A stretch of DNA of 13,316 nucleotides from Candidatus Blautia intestinipullorum (GCA_019120475.1 DWVA01000055.1:1-13316), one strand, 5' to 3'. Positions 1 to 7,543 are shown, counted from the first letter of the stretch. A program made the numbers and translations. The notes: a model not told the origin generated them from the sequence alone.

Positions 1-60
1 TATATAAAAAAACCTTTTTCTTTAAGCTTCCAAATCACTACTACATAAGGAGGAAAAATC

Positions 61-558
61 ATGTCTGAAAACCTGGATATTTTACAAAAGCAGGAGGATC
101 TCCTTCAGTTTCCCGAATTTAATCATAAGACAGCCTGGGAGCTGGGTTCCTTCATGGTTTCTTACGCTCAGAAACACAATATCACTATCGCCGTGTCCAT
201 ACGGATGAACAACGGCTGTATTTTGTTCCAGCACTGTCCGGACGGCACCAATCTTCTGAATCAGAAATGGATGGAGCGGAAATTTAATTCCGTAAAACTT
301 ATGGAACGCAGTTCTCTTATGTCCGCTCTTGTCTTTGAACGCGATGGCGACACTCCGGCTGTACACGGGCTTGCGGAAGCTGACTATGCCCTGTGCGGAG
401 GCGGCTTTCCCATTCGCGTCAAGGGAAGTTCCCCTGTGATCGGAGCTGTTATTGCCTCCAACCTTTACCATATCGCGGATCATGAATTTGTGGTCAGCTG
501 CCTGAAGGAATACCTGAACTGTCCGGAAGCGCCCGATTATCCTTATACCCTTCCGTAA
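61..558 (+). CDS. UPF0303 / haem-degrading-domain (HbpS/GlcG-like) protein
   Basis: A 165-residue cytoplasmic protein resembling the UPF0303 branch of the Haem_degrading (formerly DUF336, PF03928) superfamily. Seen: no signal peptide or membrane segment; an N-terminal helical part (about 1-40), then alternating strands and helices with the conserved-looking stretches NQKWMERKFNSV (about 66-77) and ALCGGGFPIRV (about 110-120), where the family has its Gly-rich core, and GAVIASNL near 127-134. The length fits UPF0303 members (about 160-170). The ATG follows AAGGAGG (47-53) by 7 nt. It is the only rightward gene and converges on the 4-epimerase gene. The true activity of UPF0303 proteins is unclear, and haem degradation should not be assumed. 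Its link to the sugar operon is positional only. Confidence 0.82.
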   Translation: MSENLDILQKQEDLLQFPEFNHKTAWELGSFMVSYAQKHNITIAVSIRMNNGCILFQHCPDGTNLLNQKWMERKFNSVKLMERSSLMSALVFERDGDTPAVHGLAEADYALCGGGFPIRVKGSSPVIGAVIASNLYHIADHEFVVSCLKEYLNCPEAPDYPYTLP

Positions 559-579
559 TAAGCTTTTCCGGTCTTTTGA

Positions 580-612
580 GCGGTAAGCCGCGCTGCTACG
601 ATATTTTTGTTT
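580..612 (+). terminator. Weak candidate terminator after the UPF0303 gene
   Basis: A short GCGG-TAAG-CCGC stem-loop at 580-591 is followed by a T-rich stretch with TTTTTG at 604-609. The stem is only 4 bp and the T-run is 12 nt away, so this is a poor intrinsic terminator. It is listed because it is the only candidate for the rightward gene. Confidence 0.25.
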
Positions 613-618
613 CAGGTC

Positions 619-659
619 AAAAAAAGATCAGGGGGAATGCCGTATGACATTTCCCCTGA
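619..659 (-). terminator. Intrinsic terminator of the 4-epimerase transcript
   Basis: Arms at 628-639 and 648-659 form a 12-position stem (TCAGGGG core pairing with CCCCTGA, one A-C mismatch in the minus-strand RNA) with an 8-nt loop. On the minus strand the stem is followed by TC and seven T residues (619-625 on the plus strand are all A). It lies about 50 nt past the stop codon of the 4-epimerase gene and ends the leftward operon. Confidence 0.8.
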
Positions 660-711
660 CCATGCAAATCTCTTTGCTGCAGCTTTTTATTCTGCATTTA
701 CAAATCGGCCA

Positions 712-1407
712 TTATTTTTTAATCTGTCCATAATAAGCGTTTGCGCCGTGTTTTCTGTAATAGTGCTTGTCCTGCAGTTCCTGCGGAGCAGGTTTTACCT
801 GAGGATTGATCAGCTCGCAGCGGCAGGCCATTTTCGCCACTTCTTCAAGAACAACAGCGTTATGAACTGCTTCATGAGCGTCTTTGCCCCAGGTGAAAGG
901 TCCATGGTTCTTGCAGAGTACCGCCGGAACAGCTTCATAATCTTTATCCTTGAAATAATCCGCGATCAGAACGCCCGTGTTCTTCTCATAAGCTTCATCG
1001 ATCTCTTCTTTGGTAAGATTGCGCACACAGGGAACTTCTCCGTAAATATAATCCGCATGAGTAGTTCCGTAGCAGGGGATTCCTCTTCCTGCCTGAGCCC
1101 AGCTTGTAGCCCATGGGGAATGGGTATGTACGATACCGCCAATATTGGGGAATGCATTATAAAGCACTACATGGGTTGCTGTGTCTGAAGACGGATTATA
1201 TTCGCCCTCTACTTTATTTCCCTGGAGATCTACAACAACCATATCTTCCGGTTTCAGCTTTTCGTACTCAACTCCGCTGGGTTTGATCACAAAAAGTCCT
1301 TTTTCCCTGTCAATTCCGCTTACGTTTCCCCAGGTAAAAGTAACCAGACCATATTTCGGCAGATCCATATTGGCTTTGTAAACTTCTTCTTTTAATTTTT
1401 CAAGCAT
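712..1407 (-). CDS. araD: L-ribulose-5-phosphate 4-epimerase (AraD/UlaF/SgbE family)
   Basis: Interconverts L-ribulose-5-phosphate and D-xylulose-5-phosphate by retro-aldol/aldol chemistry in the cytoplasm, the last step feeding the pentose phosphate pathway. The 231 residues equal the usual length. Visible class II aldolase/adducin-fold motifs: TWGNVSG (25-31) and KPSGV (42-46) for phosphate binding, SSDTATH (73-79), the zinc histidines of HTH (His94, His96) and NHGPF (His168), THAD with Asp119 at the catalytic acid/base position, and a C-terminal AYYGQ with the conserved Tyr. The ATG has an AAAGGAG site 8 nt upstream (1416-1422). It has its own candidate promoter and is separated by 150 bp from the 3-epimerase gene, so it may also be transcribed alone. 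AraD, UlaF and SgbE cannot be told apart by motifs; the neighbouring 3-epimerase and L-xylulokinase-like kinase favour a UlaF/SgbE-like role. Confidence 0.95.
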   Translation of the reverse strand: MLEKLKEEVYKANMDLPKYGLVTFTWGNVSGIDREKGLFVIKPSGVEYEKLKPEDMVVVDLQGNKVEGEYNPSSDTATHVVLYNAFPNIGGIVHTHSPWATSWAQAGRGIPCYGTTHADYIYGEVPCVRNLTKEEIDEAYEKNTGVLIADYFKDKDYEAVPAVLCKNHGPFTWGKDAHEAVHNAVVLEEVAKMACRCELINPQVKPAPQELQDKHYYRKHGANAYYGQIKK

Positions 1408-1452
1408 TTTTCATTCTCCTTTACAAATGATTTTCGGATGATCCTGTGCTTT

Positions 1453-1481
1453 ATTATATACTTGTTGTCTCCGAAAGCCAA
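1453..1481 (-). promoter_or_regulatory. Candidate sigma-70 promoter for the 4-epimerase gene
   Basis: On the minus strand a TTGGCT box (plus 1476-1481; 4 of 6 to consensus) stands exactly 17 nt before a perfect TATAAT (plus 1453-1458). The start codon is about 45 nt downstream of the -10 box. An inverted repeat lies just upstream of the -35 box. Confidence 0.55.
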
Positions 1482-1484
1482 GTT

Positions 1485-1528
1485 GTATCTGAGATTTCAT
1501 CTCTGTTGTTTTCACTGACCTCAGATAC
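1485..1528. repeat. 9-bp perfect inverted repeat upstream of the 4-epimerase promoter
   Basis: GTATCTGAG (1485-1493) and CTCAGATAC (1520-1528) are perfect inverted arms with a 26-nt spacer. No T-run follows on either strand, so it does not look like an intrinsic terminator. It ends 4 nt before the -35 box of the candidate promoter, which suits a binding site for a dimeric regulator, or a stabilising 3' stem for the 3-epimerase message. Confidence 0.5.
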
Positions 1529-1557
1529 TTATTTTATTTTTCTGATTCCTGCCATTT

Positions 1558-2400
1558 TTATTCCTGGGCGTCCAGAATCGGCCGCATCATTCCAACTGCA
1601 AGATCCAGGTCCTTTTTCCATTCCGGACTGCCTGTATACCAGAATTCCGTCACATAACGGCGCACACCTGCTTTCCAGGTTTCCGCGATAACAGCAGGAA
1701 AGTCCACATGGCCTGTGCCGAAAGGAACTTCACGGAATACGCCGGGCACTGTTTCCTTAAGGTGTACCGCGTCCAGATGTCCGATGCCCGTACGGATATC
1801 CTCCAGCACATCAGTACCGTAGGTTTTGGCGGCATTGGTAATATTTCCCATATCCGGATATACTCCAAGATATGGGGAGTTAATGCGGTTTACATATTTC
1901 ATGGCTTTTTCCACTGTATTCATAAACTCTGTCTCCATGGTTTCAAAGCCCAGAACGATTCCTTTTTTAGCCGCCATTCTCTCGCATTTTTCCAGATTTT
2001 TTCCAAAACGCTCTACTGTTTCCGGTGTGGATTCTTCATAATATACGTCATAGCCGGCAAGCTGAATGATACGGATTCCCAGATCGTCTGCAAGCTGAAT
2101 GGCCTTCTCCATAATCTCCATTCCTCTTGCGCATATTTCCGGACTGCTGCTTCCGATGGGATATTTCCGGTGTCCGCTGAGACACATGGTCCGAATGGGA
2201 ATCCCAACTTCATACATAGTCTTTACCAGATCCAGTCTTTCTTCCTTCGTCCACTCCAGACGGGCAAGCTTTGCGTCTGTCTCGTCAATGCTGATCTCTA
2301 CAAAGTCATAGCCCGCTTCTTTCGCTGTTTCCAGCTTTTCCTTCCATGTAAGATCGGAAGGCATTGCCTTTTCATATAAACCTAAGGTATATGCTCTCAT
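1558..2400 (-). CDS. ulaE: L-ribulose-5-phosphate (L-xylulose-5-phosphate) 3-epimerase, UlaE/SgbU family
   Basis: Converts L-xylulose-5-phosphate to L-ribulose-5-phosphate, the substrate of the neighbouring 4-epimerase. The 280-residue protein is an AP-endonuclease-2-type TIM barrel of the usual UlaE length. Seen: LGLYEKAMP (6-14) and AGYDFVEISIDE (29-40) at the first strands, MCLSGHRKYPIGS (72-84), and the four expected metal ligands Glu153 (GFETME), Asp183 (YPDMGN), His213 (HLKET) and Glu252 (TEFW). The ATG is preceded by AGGAGAG (2405-2411), next to the stop codon of the upstream oxidoreductase gene. With only 12 nt between them, the two are likely translationally linked. The family call is firm; the substrate is inferred from the adjacent kinase and 4-epimerase. 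Confidence 0.93.
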   Translation of the reverse strand: MRAYTLGLYEKAMPSDLTWKEKLETAKEAGYDFVEISIDETDAKLARLEWTKEERLDLVKTMYEVGIPIRTMCLSGHRKYPIGSSSPEICARGMEIMEKAIQLADDLGIRIIQLAGYDVYYEESTPETVERFGKNLEKCERMAAKKGIVLGFETMETEFMNTVEKAMKYVNRINSPYLGVYPDMGNITNAAKTYGTDVLEDIRTGIGHLDAVHLKETVPGVFREVPFGTGHVDFPAVIAETWKAGVRRYVTEFWYTGSPEWKKDLDLAVGMMRPILDAQE

Positions 2401-2412
2401 ACTGCTCTCCTG

Positions 2413-3384
2413 TCAGGAAATCAGCGGGATCTCGTATCCCCAGGACTGACGGATACTGTCCATGATCTCCATAACCTTGATCGTTTCTGCGTGAGGAGCT
2501 TCCGGGCATTCGATCTCTCCGTTTTCGATAGCTCTCATGCAGGCCAGAACTTCATATTCATATCCTGTGATCTGCTGAGGCGGAAGATAAGAAGCGACCT
2601 CCTCATACTGATCATTGAATACTGTGATCTTTTCAGGATTATTGATGTTGGTGATCTCAATATAGCCTTTTGTTCCGAAGATTGCCGCGGAACGGTTCTG
2701 CGCAGCGTAAACATTCGTCTGCATAGTAGCCATCTTGCTGTCATCAAAGATCATAGTGATGTTGTCGCACATATCTACGCCGTTTCGGAATACGGCAGAG
2801 GTCTTCATATCCGTAATGTTGTCGCCGAAAATCATCCTTGCAAAATGAACCAGATATACGCCGCAGTCAAGAAGCGCGCCGCCGGCAGAGTTTACATCCC
2901 AGATTCTGGGAACCGCGCTTAATTCATATCCCAGATTCGCGGTAAGAGAAGTCACTTCGCCGATCACGCCGCTGGCGATGATATCGTCGATTATTTTTCT
3001 GGACGGCATATATCTTGTCCAGATCGCTTCCTGAAGAAGCAGCTTTTTCTCTTCCGCCAGAGACAGGATTTCTTTTGCCTGGGAAGCGCTTACTGTAAAG
3101 GATTTTTCACAGAGTACATTCTTCCCGCCTTCCAGACACATTTTCGTAAATTTGTAATGAAGAGAATGAGGAAGAGCGATATAAACAAGGTCTACCTGAT
3201 CGTCTGCCAGAATATCGTCCACAGAACCGCAGATTTTTGTGTAGCCGTATTTTTCTCCTACCTCTTTCGCTTTCTCTATATTCACATCAGCGATAATATA
3301 AGGTTCTACATTGTCCATCTGAGAAATGGTGTTTGACATTTTGTGCGCGATAGCTCCAGCGCCTAAGATTGCCATTTTAAACAT
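2413..3384 (-). CDS. Gfo/Idh/MocA-family NAD(P)-dependent oxidoreductase
   Basis: A cytoplasmic sugar, polyol or inositol-type dehydrogenase of 323 residues, within the usual 320-370. Seen: an N-terminal Rossmann fold with the dinucleotide motif GAGAIA (8-13) and an acidic-end strand IADV (31-34); the family's EKP-like motif as CEKS (92-95), with Lys94 as the expected catalytic lysine; and the C-terminal-domain block AGGALLDCGVYLVHF (167-181), with Asp173 and Tyr177/His180 lining the substrate site. The block and overall pattern recall the dihydrodiol/D-xylose 1-dehydrogenase-like branch. The ATG follows AAGAGGG (3392-3398) by 7 nt, and the gene lies 17 nt after the kinase stop. The kinase-epimerase route does not need it, so it probably handles a related sugar alcohol or oxidised sugar; the substrate cannot be read from the sequence. 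Confidence 0.9.
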   Translation of the reverse strand: MFKMAILGAGAIAHKMSNTISQMDNVEPYIIADVNIEKAKEVGEKYGYTKICGSVDDILADDQVDLVYIALPHSLHYKFTKMCLEGGKNVLCEKSFTVSASQAKEILSLAEEKKLLLQEAIWTRYMPSRKIIDDIIASGVIGEVTSLTANLGYELSAVPRIWDVNSAGGALLDCGVYLVHFARMIFGDNITDMKTSAVFRNGVDMCDNITMIFDDSKMATMQTNVYAAQNRSAAIFGTKGYIEITNINNPEKITVFNDQYEEVASYLPPQQITGYEYEVLACMRAIENGEIECPEAPHAETIKVMEIMDSIRQSWGYEIPLIS

Positions 3385-3401
3385 AGTTTTTCCCTCTTTT
3401 T

Positions 3402-4916
3402 CTAATTCTTAAAGTGCTCCCACGCTTTGCTCAGTCCGTCGATCACCGCACGATAAGTCGCGTATTTCTCTTCATAAATCTCCTTATATTCCGGACGGGG
3501 ATTTATGGTTTTGGTGATATGTACGGTTCTGCTTATGGCCTCCTGATAGTCTTTGTAGATCCCGGCTGCGATTCCGGCCGCCATAGCGGCTCCCTGCGCG
3601 CCCAGTTCTTTATCTCCTACCACATCCACAGGGATCTGGAGAGCGTCCGCAAAAATCTGTACCCATACATCTGAATTTGCCGCGCCTCCGGAAAGCCGGA
3701 TGCTCTTGGGTACTTCTCTGTTTCTGAGCAGTTTTTTTACATGAGTAACATGTGAAAATACGATGCCCTCATATACTGCACGAAGCATATGTTTTTTATT
3801 GTGATAAGCTGTCAGTCCCACAAAGGTTCCCTTTGCGAGAGGATCTTCATTGGATCCGTTCAAAAACGGCAGAAAGATCACGTTACTGTCCTGCGGCTCA
3901 ATGGATGCCACCCATTCGTTTGTAATATCGTATACAGAGCCGCCCTTTTTCTTGGCTTCTTCCTTCTCATAATTCATCAGATTCCGGATAAACCATTCCA
4001 TATTGCCGGCAGATGTGGGGCTGCTTTCCTCAATGAGGAAATATCCCGGCATACAGAACATGGAATTCAGTGCTACTGTACCGTTGGTAACCGGCGTCTT
4101 TCTGATAAATTCGTTAATACTCCATGTTCCCGCGATCATACACATCTGCTCTTCGTCTGAAAGACCGGAAGCAATGCCGCAGGCATTCACGTCAAACATT
4201 CCTGCCGCTACCGGAGTTCCTTCCGGAAGAAGCGTTTTTTCACTGGCCTCTTTTGTTACATGGCCGCAGATTTCTGCGGAATATTTCAGAGGCGGAAGCT
4301 TTTCGTAGCATTCTTCCAGACCATAAAGGGCCATCAGTTCTCTGTCATGCTGCTTTGTAACCATGTTTACCAGATTTCCGCCGGAACAGTCTGTATATTC
4401 GCTGTAGGCTTCCCCGGTAAGCATGTAACGGATATAGTCCTTTACCGCAAAAATGTATTTTGTGTTTTTCAGAACCTCGGGCTGATTGTCCCGGAACCAC
4501 GCCAGAAGGCTTACCGGCTGAACTGCCAGAATCTCCTGGAAGGTCTTTTCATAAACCTTTTTGTTTGTTCCGTCTTTATACCACTGTTCTACCTGCGCCC
4601 ATGCTCTGGTATCTGTAGACATGATCCCGTTATAGGACGGTTTTCCGTCATAGCCGATCATATAAAGGCCCTTGCCCGCTCCGGAGAACGATACTCCGGC
4701 AATATCCCTGGGATCGATTCCGCTCTTTTCAATGGCATTTCTTACTGCCTGAGCGTTTACCTCCCACAGTTCATTCAGGTCCTTTTCTGTATATCCCGGC
4801 TTTGGCGTAAGAGTGACCGTCGGTACACTTGCCACAGAAATCTGATTTCCTTCCACATCAAAAATTGCTGCTTTTGAGAAAGTTCCTCCATTATCAATTC
4901 CCAGTAAATACTTCAT
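3402..4916 (-). CDS. FGGY-family carbohydrate kinase, L-xylulokinase (LyxK)-like
   Basis: ATP-dependent phosphorylation of a ketopentose, most likely L-xylulose to L-xylulose-5-phosphate. At 504 residues it has the FGGY two-lobe length. Seen: the N-terminal phosphate-binding loop IDNGGTFSKAA (7-17), SFSGAGKGL (76-84), the substrate-region stretches MSTDTRAW (99-106) and PVSLLAWFRDNQPE (134-147), SAEICG (213-218), the catalytic Asp242 in GMFDVNACG, GTWS (263-266), and the C-terminal FGGY signature region LSGGAANSDVW followed by GAQGAAMAAG. Several of these stretches match my memory of E. coli LyxK better than xylulokinase or ribulokinase. The start ATG has AAAGGAG 6 nt upstream (4923-4929). 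It opens a second segment of the operon, downstream of a terminator, with a possible promoter of its own, and leads the oxidoreductase and 3-epimerase genes. Confidence 0.9.
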   Translation of the reverse strand: MKYLLGIDNGGTFSKAAIFDVEGNQISVASVPTVTLTPKPGYTEKDLNELWEVNAQAVRNAIEKSGIDPRDIAGVSFSGAGKGLYMIGYDGKPSYNGIMSTDTRAWAQVEQWYKDGTNKKVYEKTFQEILAVQPVSLLAWFRDNQPEVLKNTKYIFAVKDYIRYMLTGEAYSEYTDCSGGNLVNMVTKQHDRELMALYGLEECYEKLPPLKYSAEICGHVTKEASEKTLLPEGTPVAAGMFDVNACGIASGLSDEEQMCMIAGTWSINEFIRKTPVTNGTVALNSMFCMPGYFLIEESSPTSAGNMEWFIRNLMNYEKEEAKKKGGSVYDITNEWVASIEPQDSNVIFLPFLNGSNEDPLAKGTFVGLTAYHNKKHMLRAVYEGIVFSHVTHVKKLLRNREVPKSIRLSGGAANSDVWVQIFADALQIPVDVVGDKELGAQGAAMAAGIAAGIYKDYQEAISRTVHITKTINPRPEYKEIYEEKYATYRAVIDGLSKAWEHFKN

Positions 4917-4948
4917 ATTGTACTCCTTTACTTTAAATTTATTATTTC

Positions 4949-4977
4949 ACTGTTTATTTCAGTTATAGATAATTATA
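4949..4977 (-). promoter_or_regulatory. Candidate promoter -10 box and small operator before the kinase gene
   Basis: A perfect TATAAT lies on the minus strand at plus 4972-4977, about 55 nt before the kinase start. No convincing -35 box stands 16-18 nt upstream (TTTATT at best). An inverted repeat ACTG-N7-CAGT (4949-4963) overlaps the expected transcription start. The position, just after a terminator, makes an internal promoter reasonable, but the -35 evidence is weak. Confidence 0.35.
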
Positions 4978-4989
4978 CCTGTCCTTAAT

Positions 4990-5051
4990 GAAATAATAAA
5001 GAAACAATCGGTCCGGAATACGTTTAATAAAGGGAGGAGTATCCCGGACCG
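4990..5051 (-). terminator. Intrinsic terminator or attenuator after isomerase 1
   Basis: Arms 5009-5021 and 5039-5051 form a 13-position stem around CGGTCCGG with a 17-nt loop. In the minus-strand RNA every position pairs (one G-U), while plus-strand RNA would carry an A-C mismatch, which supports a minus-strand hairpin. A U-rich stretch, ATTGTTTCTTTATTATTTC, follows it. It sits about 40 nt after the isomerase 1 stop and separates the transport/isomerase segment from the kinase segment. Confidence 0.72.
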
Positions 5052-5090
5052 CCTGCATCAAAGCCCGTACCTTCAGAATCCCGGGACGGA

Positions 5091-6392
5091 TTATTCCTCA
5101 ACTTCCTGAGGAACGCCAGGGCAGTTAGGTCCGAAGTGTTTCAGTACAACAAGAGGTTCTACCGGGCTGATGTTGGTAATCGTAACGCCGTCTGTAGCCG
5201 CTTTCTCGGAAACGAAGAATTCGTCTGTGCTCTGCTGTCCGAAATGGAGCAGTGTGGGAGCTTCAGCCGCGTAAACGCCGAATTTTCCGTGGCCCTGGAT
5301 AAAGATACATCCATAGGCAGCTCCGTCTTTGATCGTTACCGTCTGTCCCGGATAAACAGTCAGTTCTTTTGCTGCGATATAGGGATTTGCGTATGTGATC
5401 CACTTCTGAACATACTGATCTGTTTCCGTTTCCACGATCGGTCTGCGGAAGTAGTGTTTCTTATAATGAGGATCCACGTTCTTCTCCCAGTCAAGAAGCT
5501 TGAATACATCTTCTACTGTTTTCTTGTCTTCCGGAAGTTCTTCATCCAGCATTTCCGGAGGATAAACTTCACCGGATACAATGTTTTCATATACAGAGTT
5601 TACATCAGAATTCCACTGAGGCTCATAGGTCAGAACAGAAGCCGGAGCATGGATCACGCCTGCAGGAGTATACCAGCCTGTGCCAAGCTCTACTCTGTAT
5701 GCTCTGGAAAGTTCTGTGATTCTTGTATCATCGTCTGCAAAGTGACGGATTCTCTCTTTGATCTCTTCCGGGTCTACATCCGGGTCAAAACCGAAATATG
5801 TATAGTTTGCCTCGCCGAAATAGTTATTAAGCTGTTTCGGGAAATAATAGTTCTCCGGTTTGCCCAGTTTGCCTACTCTCGCGGCATCCTCAAATCCAAG
5901 ATGCAGATGATGGAACAGCGGGTTCTCATTGTCAAAGAACTTGGAATACATCGGCCATCCGTTATATTTCTCCATCAGTTCCTTGCCCACCAGTTCTTCT
6001 CCAAGAACTTTAACCGCGTCTCTTAAAGAGAATTTTTCATCACTGTCATAGTCTACGCAGACATAAGCCATGCCTTCGTCCGCTTTTGCTGTTTCGCCGT
6101 TCTGAGCTGCGATTGTGGAAGCAAACCAGCGCTCTGTAATGGAACCTCTTGCCATACCGAATGCGAAATAGTCGTCCGGATGAAGTTTCAGTCTGTGTCC
6201 TGCTTTTCCGAATCTTCTCGGTACAAATGCCGGGAACAGACGGAACACGCCTTCTCCCTTTTCAAAGGTAGAACGAATCACGCTCTCATCTTCCGTTGCG
6301 TTCTTTACTACAAGGTTTCCTGTCTTTTTTGCCTCGGCAAGCTTTGCGTCAAGCTCTTCTCCCGCCTTGATGATCAATTCTTTTTCTGTCAT
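5091..6392 (-). CDS. Type I phosphomannose-isomerase-like cupin, putative aldose-ketose isomerase (isomerase 1)
   Basis: A 433-residue cytoplasmic protein with two cupin barrels, resembling type I mannose-6-phosphate isomerases but without a canonical ManA sequence. Seen: HPDDYF (71-76) and ITERWFAS (85-92); a likely metal-binding HHLH (His162, His164), KPENYYFP giving Glu180, and PAGVIHAP giving His248. These correspond in order to the Q-x-H / Glu / His zinc set of type I PMI, with His replacing Gln. A second cupin runs from about 343 to 420. It is a collinear paralogue of the gene at 11825-13039, with about 31 extra N-terminal residues that are mostly charged and helical. ATG with AGGAGG (6401-6406) 8 nt upstream. 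The expected role is isomerisation of the imported sugar (or a sugar phosphate); the substrate is inferred from context only. Confidence 0.75.
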   Translation of the reverse strand: MTEKELIIKAGEELDAKLAEAKKTGNLVVKNATEDESVIRSTFEKGEGVFRLFPAFVPRRFGKAGHRLKLHPDDYFAFGMARGSITERWFASTIAAQNGETAKADEGMAYVCVDYDSDEKFSLRDAVKVLGEELVGKELMEKYNGWPMYSKFFDNENPLFHHLHLGFEDAARVGKLGKPENYYFPKQLNNYFGEANYTYFGFDPDVDPEEIKERIRHFADDDTRITELSRAYRVELGTGWYTPAGVIHAPASVLTYEPQWNSDVNSVYENIVSGEVYPPEMLDEELPEDKKTVEDVFKLLDWEKNVDPHYKKHYFRRPIVETETDQYVQKWITYANPYIAAKELTVYPGQTVTIKDGAAYGCIFIQGHGKFGVYAAEAPTLLHFGQQSTDEFFVSEKAATDGVTITNISPVEPLVVLKHFGPNCPGVPQEVEE

Positions 6393-6461
6393 GTCAATAA
6401 CCTCCTGTTTTCTGTTGTTCTATATCTCTTACCAGTTATACATCGTATTCAGGGTTTCTTT

Positions 6462-6524
6462 TTGTAACTTTTGTATCCTTCCGGCTGAACAGATAAAAGT
6501 TACCTTGTAACTTTTATCTGTTCA
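6462..6524. repeat. 39-bp perfect palindrome over the DUF4432 stop codon, with a third arm copy
   Basis: TGAACAGATAAAAGTTAC (6486-6503) and GTAACTTTTATCTGTTCA (6507-6524) are perfect 18-nt inverted arms with a 3-nt loop. The palindrome encodes the last codons of the DUF4432 gene, and the stop codon (6500-6502) is near the tip of the stem. An 11-nt direct repeat TTGTAACTTTT occurs at 6505-6515 and again at 6462-6472, so the 3' arm of the hairpin has an alternative 9-bp partner downstream in the minus-strand RNA. No T-run follows on the minus strand, so it is not a classical terminator. Confidence 0.85.
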
Positions 6525-7537
6525 TATTCTTCTCTTCCTTTCAGGATGTGGAAGGTAAGTTCATATTCCCGGCTTTCTCCCGGTTCCAGATATTTCATGG
6601 AGCCGTTTTCAATGGCGTCTTCAATGCCGTCGATGGTGGAGCTTCCCGGCTCCAGGCCCATCACATAATCTCCTGCTCCCATCATTTTCCACTGAACGAA
6701 ATGATCCAGAGTAGTGAGATCGATTTCTATGGCAATACCCAGTTCCAGCTCCGGATTATAAACGGCTACGGTCGAATGATTATTTACATCCGGTTTCAGC
6801 TTATGGTAGTAGCACATCTCCTCATAGTCAGGATCAGCTTCCTGAAGCTCCATCCAGTTTTCAATTCCTTCCTCCGCATGAGCGTTGCGGGCTTTGACTT
6901 CCAGAGACGGAATGTAAACTTCGCTGTCCGGCGTCAGAATGGGATAACCGATATTGCAGTGATAAAGAAGCATCTGACGTACTTTCTTGTACCCTTCATT
7001 TGTCACTTTATCATGGATCGTAAACTTCCGTTCTTTATAAAGGCATTTTATCTCCCTTTCCAGGGACATTTTATCTCCAAAGATTACCGCGTCGCGAACT
7101 GTTCCTTTTATTACCGCGCAGGGGGTATCCCCCTCTTCCTCAATCCTGCAGCTTACATTTTCTGCCGGAGTATGAGAAAGATTTCCATGAAGGCCGTAGG
7201 AAGTTCCTTCGTATTCACAGGGAGCCCCCGCCACCTTCAGACCGCAGGTAGTCAGAAAGCCTGCAGTAAAGCTTTTCAGAAAGCCAAGTCCTTTATCGTC
7301 AAAATATTCCGGCGCCACTACTCCGCATGGGGAAATGAACCCTATATTTTCCCCGCAGAAATCCAGGTAGGGAATGTCCATTCCGCGGCTTACATTCACG
7401 TCAAAATGCATTCCCGAACGGTTCTGCACGTCGATCATCTCCACGCCGTCCGCCTTTCCTTCCTGCATTCTGATCCGTTTTACTTTCATAAGCTGGTCCC
7501 GATGGCCGATATATTTTTTTTCTTTCTGATAATTCAT
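6500..7537 (-). CDS. DUF4432 / aldose 1-epimerase-like protein (galactose-mutarotase fold)
   Basis: Probably a cytoplasmic sugar mutarotase-like beta-sandwich protein that equilibrates anomers of the imported sugar. It has 345 residues, usual for DUF4432 members. Seen: NVSRGMDI (48-55), a Gly-rich FTAGFLTTCGL (about 90-100), GLHGNLSHTPAE (about 114-125; the His-containing active-site block of the family), LLYHCNIGYPIL (about 190-201; second conserved His) and GLEPGSST (about 295-302; candidate catalytic Glu). The ATG lies 6 nt after the stop of the FucU-like gene and has no clear SD at the right distance, so translational coupling is likely. Its 3' end is inside a 39-bp palindrome. Mutarotase activity is known for relatives of the fold, but DUF4432 itself is little characterised. 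Confidence 0.85.
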   Translation of the reverse strand: MNYQKEKKYIGHRDQLMKVKRIRMQEGKADGVEMIDVQNRSGMHFDVNVSRGMDIPYLDFCGENIGFISPCGVVAPEYFDDKGLGFLKSFTAGFLTTCGLKVAGAPCEYEGTSYGLHGNLSHTPAENVSCRIEEEGDTPCAVIKGTVRDAVIFGDKMSLEREIKCLYKERKFTIHDKVTNEGYKKVRQMLLYHCNIGYPILTPDSEVYIPSLEVKARNAHAEEGIENWMELQEADPDYEEMCYYHKLKPDVNNHSTVAVYNPELELGIAIEIDLTTLDHFVQWKMMGAGDYVMGLEPGSSTIDGIEDAIENGSMKYLEPGESREYELTFHILKGREEYEQIKVTR

Positions 7538-7543
7538 AAGACT

